Shown in pieces: positions 61,016-64,000 of a stretch of 64,000 nt of DNA. Made by a program: the position numbers and the translations under genes. The stretch is taken from contig CAZPBC010000002.1 in the NCBI GenBank assembly GCA_964584775.1, positions 1-64,000 on the forward strand, in the 5' to 3' direction. The notes beneath the pieces were generated by a model. The model worked only from the letters and a program-made list of their open reading frames with translations. It did not search any database and was not told where the DNA came from. Numbering within the stretch: the stretch's first letter is position 1; each line of letters starts with the position of its first letter. This DNA comes from CAZPBC01 sp964584775 (GTDB lineage Bacteria; Chlamydiota; Chlamydiia; Chlamydiales; SLFE01).

Positions 61016-62047
61016 ATGACACAAGAGAAATTGAGTCCCAAGAACTTAATCATCCGTATGCCCAACTGGATTGGGGATGCGGTCATGGCAACACCGCTGC
61101 TCAAAGATCTGAAGAGCGCCTTTCCTAACGTCAAGATCACTGCCATGTGCCAAGGCATCATTGGAGATCTCTTGGTCAAAGACCCCCACATCGATGAGAT
61201 CTTCCAGTTCAGCCGCCCTTCTGGCTGGATCCACCGCGTCCACAACCGCCATATTCTCAACCCCATCCACCACGGAGAGTTCGATACTGGCCTCCTCACC
61301 ACCAACTCCTTCTCTTCCGCCTGGTGGTTCTTCCGTGGGGGAGTGAAGCGCCGCATCGGCTTCCGCTCAGGCATCCGCGCACCCCTCCTAACAGACCCTC
61401 TCCCTTTTCCTGAAGACCGCTCCACCAGCCACCAAGTGGGCGTCTACAAAAAGTTGCTTCAGCCCTTTGGAATTGAGCCTTCCAAAACACTTCCCTACCT
61501 GACTCTGACCGACGACGAACTCGCTGCCGCAAAAGAAGAGCTCCAACGCCTTGGAACAGAAGGGCAAACGATCGTCGGTGTCAACCCCGGCGCTGCGTAC
61601 GGTTCTGCCAAGTGCTGGCCTCCCGAACGCTTCCGTGACCTAGCTAAAAAATTTCTCGAAGAGAAAAATTACAGCCTCCTCTTTTTCGGTGACCAAAAGA
61701 CGGCGCCGCTTGTCGAAGAGGTGACCGCGGGACTCGGCAACCGCGCCATCAACCTTGCAGGCCGCACGACTCTCCGCGAACTGATGGCACTGATCGCCTC
61801 CTGTGACCTCTTCCTCACGAACGACAGTGGTCCGATGCACATCGCGTCTGCTCTTCAACGTCCCCTCGTCGCGCTCTTTGGATCGACTTCAGAAGTGAAA
61901 ACGGGCCCCTACTACGGCGAGACGGTCATCCATAAACACCCGAGCTGCTCTCCTTGCTTTAAGCGGACCTGTCCCATCGACTTTCGCTGTATGAAACAAA
62001 TTTCTGTCGACGAGGTCTACCGTGAACTGGTTAGCCTACTGCCTTAG
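61016..62047 (+). CDS. waaF: ADP-heptose:LPS heptosyltransferase (WaaF-like, GT9 family)
   Basis: 343 residues with PNWIGDAVMATPLLKDLK at the start, GVNPGAAYGSAKCWPPERF, and the C-terminal donor-binding part TNDSGPMHIASALQRPLVALFGST, followed by the HPSCSPCFKRTCP Cys motif typical of WaaF. It adds heptose to lipopolysaccharide core. Chlamydiaceae lack heptose in LPS, so the presence here suggests a more elaborate envelope glycolipid. The start at 61016 is close after the repeat element; no clear ribosome site is seen. Confidence 0.9.
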   Translation: MTQEKLSPKNLIIRMPNWIGDAVMATPLLKDLKSAFPNVKITAMCQGIIGDLLVKDPHIDEIFQFSRPSGWIHRVHNRHILNPIHHGEFDTGLLTTNSFSSAWWFFRGGVKRRIGFRSGIRAPLLTDPLPFPEDRSTSHQVGVYKKLLQPFGIEPSKTLPYLTLTDDELAAAKEELQRLGTEGQTIVGVNPGAAYGSAKCWPPERFRDLAKKFLEEKNYSLLFFGDQKTAPLVEEVTAGLGNRAINLAGRTTLRELMALIASCDLFLTNDSGPMHIASALQRPLVALFGSTSEVKTGPYYGETVIHKHPSCSPCFKRTCPIDFRCMKQISVDEVYRELVSLLP

Positions 62048-62744
62048 GCCAACTCCTTGCGAGCCCGCTCCTACCCAACCCAAACCTGCACAGCAAAAAA
62101 AACCTGCAAAAATCCCCCTTGAGAAAAAGGTGGCGCGTGCCTTCCGGCAGGTTCAAGAGCTCTCGTTTAAAGAAAACCCCTCCCTCCACGAGCAGGCGAA
62201 CTGCATCCGAGCAGAGCGCTTTTTAAAAACAGAAGAGGCTCGCAGTATCAAAAAACTCAACGTCTCCCTCACGACACTCCAACCCCTGACCGAAAAAGCC
62301 ATAAAAATCCTTGTCAGCTTCGAAAAGTTGGAAGAGCTAACCCTCGCAAACATGGACGGACTTCCTTTAGAGCGCCTCCCCATCCACCTCCGGGTGCTCA
62401 GCCTCACCTTCTGTAACCTCAACGATCATCAAAGCCAGCACTTCTTCCGCTTTCACCAGCTCACCCATCTCACCCTCACCAGCAACCACGTTGGAGATGA
62501 AACGGCTCGGGCCGTCGCCTGCCTCCGCACCCTCGAAGTCTGCGACCTAGAGAACAATGAAATCACTCTCGATGGAGCGAGAGAGCTCATCACCCTACCC
62601 CGCCTTAGAGAACTCAAACTCGGCTGCAATCCCTTTGAAGATTCCGATACCACAGAAGAGCTCATCCGCCAGGGACTCCAACGAAACATCCACCTGCGCC
62701 TCCCACTCGCTTGGCTCGATGGAAAGCGGATCACCCGCTTTTAG
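62022..62744 (+). CDS. Leucine-rich repeat protein
   Basis: 240 residues. A basic proline-rich N-terminus (about 1-40) is followed by five or six ribonuclease-inhibitor-like repeats (FEKLEELTLANMDG, LRVLSLTFCNLND, LTHLTLTSNHVGD, LEVCDLENNEITL, LRELKLGCNPFED). No signal peptide or catalytic domain. Such proteins in intracellular bacteria are often host-directed effectors, but this is inference. The ATG at 62022 overlaps the waaF-like gene by 26 bases; a later start in the same frame cannot be excluded. Confidence 0.7.
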   Translation: MNWLAYCLRPTPCEPAPTQPKPAQQKKPAKIPLEKKVARAFRQVQELSFKENPSLHEQANCIRAERFLKTEEARSIKKLNVSLTTLQPLTEKAIKILVSFEKLEELTLANMDGLPLERLPIHLRVLSLTFCNLNDHQSQHFFRFHQLTHLTLTSNHVGDETARAVACLRTLEVCDLENNEITLDGARELITLPRLRELKLGCNPFEDSDTTEELIRQGLQRNIHLRLPLAWLDGKRITRF

Positions 62745-62810
62745 AGAAGCCTCAGGATTAAGAGAAAGATAGTTTATTATTTTTTCGCCAGTTATAAATA
62801 ATGAGCTCAT

Positions 62811-63668
62811 ATGAAAATTCAAACAGTGAAATTTCCCATCGGCGTTTCGGTTCAGGTCAGCCCTGGAAATGTGACCATTGCTACAGAGGACGCCCTTCCA
62901 GTATGCAAACCTGAATCTGGTCCCTCTATCCATTGGTCTCGAGTTGAAAAGGATGATTTTTTTCAGGAAAGCCCCGTAAAGGCAGCTTTGAAAGAGAGGG
63001 TCTGCCTCTTCGCCATCGAGGATGGAAAACTCCACCAGATCACCATAGGAGGGATCCCTCTACCCTCCCTTATTTTGGCACACCGCAGCCTCTATCGCCT
63101 TCACCACACGACAACAAACTTCAAGATCCACGCCGACCTCTTACGGTTTCACCTTCTTCGTACCCATTTGGATAGGAGGAAGAGACTTGTTATCGATGAG
63201 AGAGTGAAAAGCGTGGGCTTTTTCACGCAGTTTCCAGTCGGAGTGACCATCGAGTACAAGCCGGGAAAAACCTACATTGTCTCTCCGAGTCTCCCCCAAT
63301 TCTACGAAAGAGAAGGTGTGCTCTGCCCCACAAAACCGACAGAGAGGGACAATGGACTTCAGCTCCCTGAAAAGGTCGAGGGGGGATGGAGGTTCAAAGT
63401 GATCGATGCAGACGCCTGTGCCGTTCGTATCGCGAACATCGGCCTTATCGAGCTCCTTAATGATACCCGCATCGCCTCAGAGGTCGCTTTACTTGACGAG
63501 CGGACCTTTATGGTCTCACAAGATTTTTTAATCGCAAACCGTGTGAGAGTCAAAAACCTCGCCCTTTCAAAAAAAGATTCGACCCGCTGGATCCTCATCT
63601 CTTCTCTATTAGCTGGTATCGCTGGAGGAATTATTGGAAGTTTTTTATTTAATAAAACTATTAGATAA
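62811..63668 (+). CDS. Tail-anchored protein with an internal duplication
   Basis: 285 residues with no recognised family. Two homologous halves each begin with a similar strand unit: FPIGVSVQVSPGNVTIAT (near residue 8) and FPVGVTIEYKPGKTYIVS (near 145), followed by a similar region of about 130 residues. A single C-terminal membrane span (WILISSLLAGIAGGIIGSFLF) would anchor it. No signal peptide. It could be an inclusion-membrane or T3SS-related protein, by analogy to other chlamydial tail-anchored proteins; this is not established. Confidence 0.65.
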   Translation: MKIQTVKFPIGVSVQVSPGNVTIATEDALPVCKPESGPSIHWSRVEKDDFFQESPVKAALKERVCLFAIEDGKLHQITIGGIPLPSLILAHRSLYRLHHTTTNFKIHADLLRFHLLRTHLDRRKRLVIDERVKSVGFFTQFPVGVTIEYKPGKTYIVSPSLPQFYEREGVLCPTKPTERDNGLQLPEKVEGGWRFKVIDADACAVRIANIGLIELLNDTRIASEVALLDERTFMVSQDFLIANRVRVKNLALSKKDSTRWILISSLLAGIAGGIIGSFLFNKTIR

Positions 63669-63719
63669 AATTGATTTTTTATTCATAATAAACTAAAATT
63701 ACTTAAAAAAGGATATATT

Positions 63720-64000
63720 ATGAATAGAATTACATCAAAAGGTTCGCCAGAATTCAATAGTAGAGCTGCAAAATTCCAAGGGAAAGGCTCCTCCTCTCAG
63801 CTCTCAAGAGAAAAGTTGACTCACGTCGCGAGTACAACTCTCCGCCTCAAACACTCTAATAAACCTGCAGAAGAGCCCGTCTCTTTCAGGGTAAGCACCC
63901 TACCAAAAGACTTCAAAGCGCTCTTTTCCTCAGCTGGAACTGCACTTTCTCAAAATATTCAACCCAATGAGGAAGAACAAGTAAAGGAAACAGCTCCCGC
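63720..64000 (+). CDS. Uncharacterised gene, 3' end outside the window
   Basis: Open from the ATG at 63720 (preceded by AAAAAAGGA) to the window edge, 93 codons. The visible N-terminus is Ser/Lys-rich and probably disordered (MNRITSKGSPEFNSRA, then SSSQLSREKL), as seen for type III secretion substrates. No family recognised. The C-terminus is unknown. Confidence 0.55.
   Translation, partial: MNRITSKGSPEFNSRAAKFQGKGSSSQLSREKLTHVASTTLRLKHSNKPAEEPVSFRVSTLPKDFKALFSSAGTALSQNIQPNEEEQVKETAP

Overview
This window looks like a piece of a draft genome from a member of the Chlamydiae outside the classical Chlamydiaceae. The housekeeping genes show this: secA, psd, mnmE (trmE) and nth occur in the same neighbourhood as in Chlamydia. 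ruvA-ruvC is followed by a long coiled-coil gene, groES-groEL and a ClpB-type gene sit within 12 kb, and there is a large family of cysteine-rich, MOMP-like outer membrane proteins of the kind found in Simkania/Waddlia/Criblamydia-type organisms. Family-level placement is inference. The first 54 bases are Illumina adapter, so the left edge is a contig end.

Region 1 (55-19439) is a nearly complete type VI secretion locus in three blocks. A leftward operon has tssB-tssC-tssM (tssM cut by the contig end). A rightward operon has an Hcp-like gene with its own terminator, a small gene, tssF, tssL, tssG, a PAAR-like DUF4280 gene with a broken C-terminal extension, a DUF2750 gene and tssA. A second leftward operon has tssK-tssE-vgrG. 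A ClpB-type ATPase follows, translationally coupled to a small gene and a predicted M15-type zinc peptidase that is a candidate peptidoglycan-attacking effector. No TssJ was found. One outer membrane protein gene lies inside the locus, with a hairpin that would hide its ribosome binding site.

Region 2 (19440-24621) has a possible pore-forming toxin facing a multi-membrane-span protein, two unknown proteins, and an oppD/oppF ATPase pair. Region 3 (24739-29820) is a rightward run: mscS, a propeller-like secreted protein, pgeF, groES, groEL and a zinc ribbon protein.

Region 4 (29942-37389) is the most striking part. Three genes encode a shared N-terminal hydrophobic module, resembling the bilobed domain of chlamydial inclusion membrane (Inc) proteins, fused to bacterial-type poly(ADP-ribose) glycohydrolase (PARG) domains. 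One protein carries four tandem copies, of which only the last keeps the catalytic loop. I propose these are host-directed ADP-ribose hydrolases displayed on the inclusion membrane.

Region 5 (37479-48832) is the secA-psd-mnmE-nth core, interrupted by three paralogous membrane proteins. Region 6 (48898-57636) is a tandem array of eight MOMP-like porin genes, several with their own terminators. Region 7 (57725-64000) has ruvA, ruvC, a coiled-coil protein, a waaF-like heptosyltransferase, a leucine-rich repeat protein, a tail-anchored protein made of two repeats and a truncated gene. A 166-167 bp palindromic, MITE-like element occurs twice (53277 and 60808), with a possible remnant at 43134.
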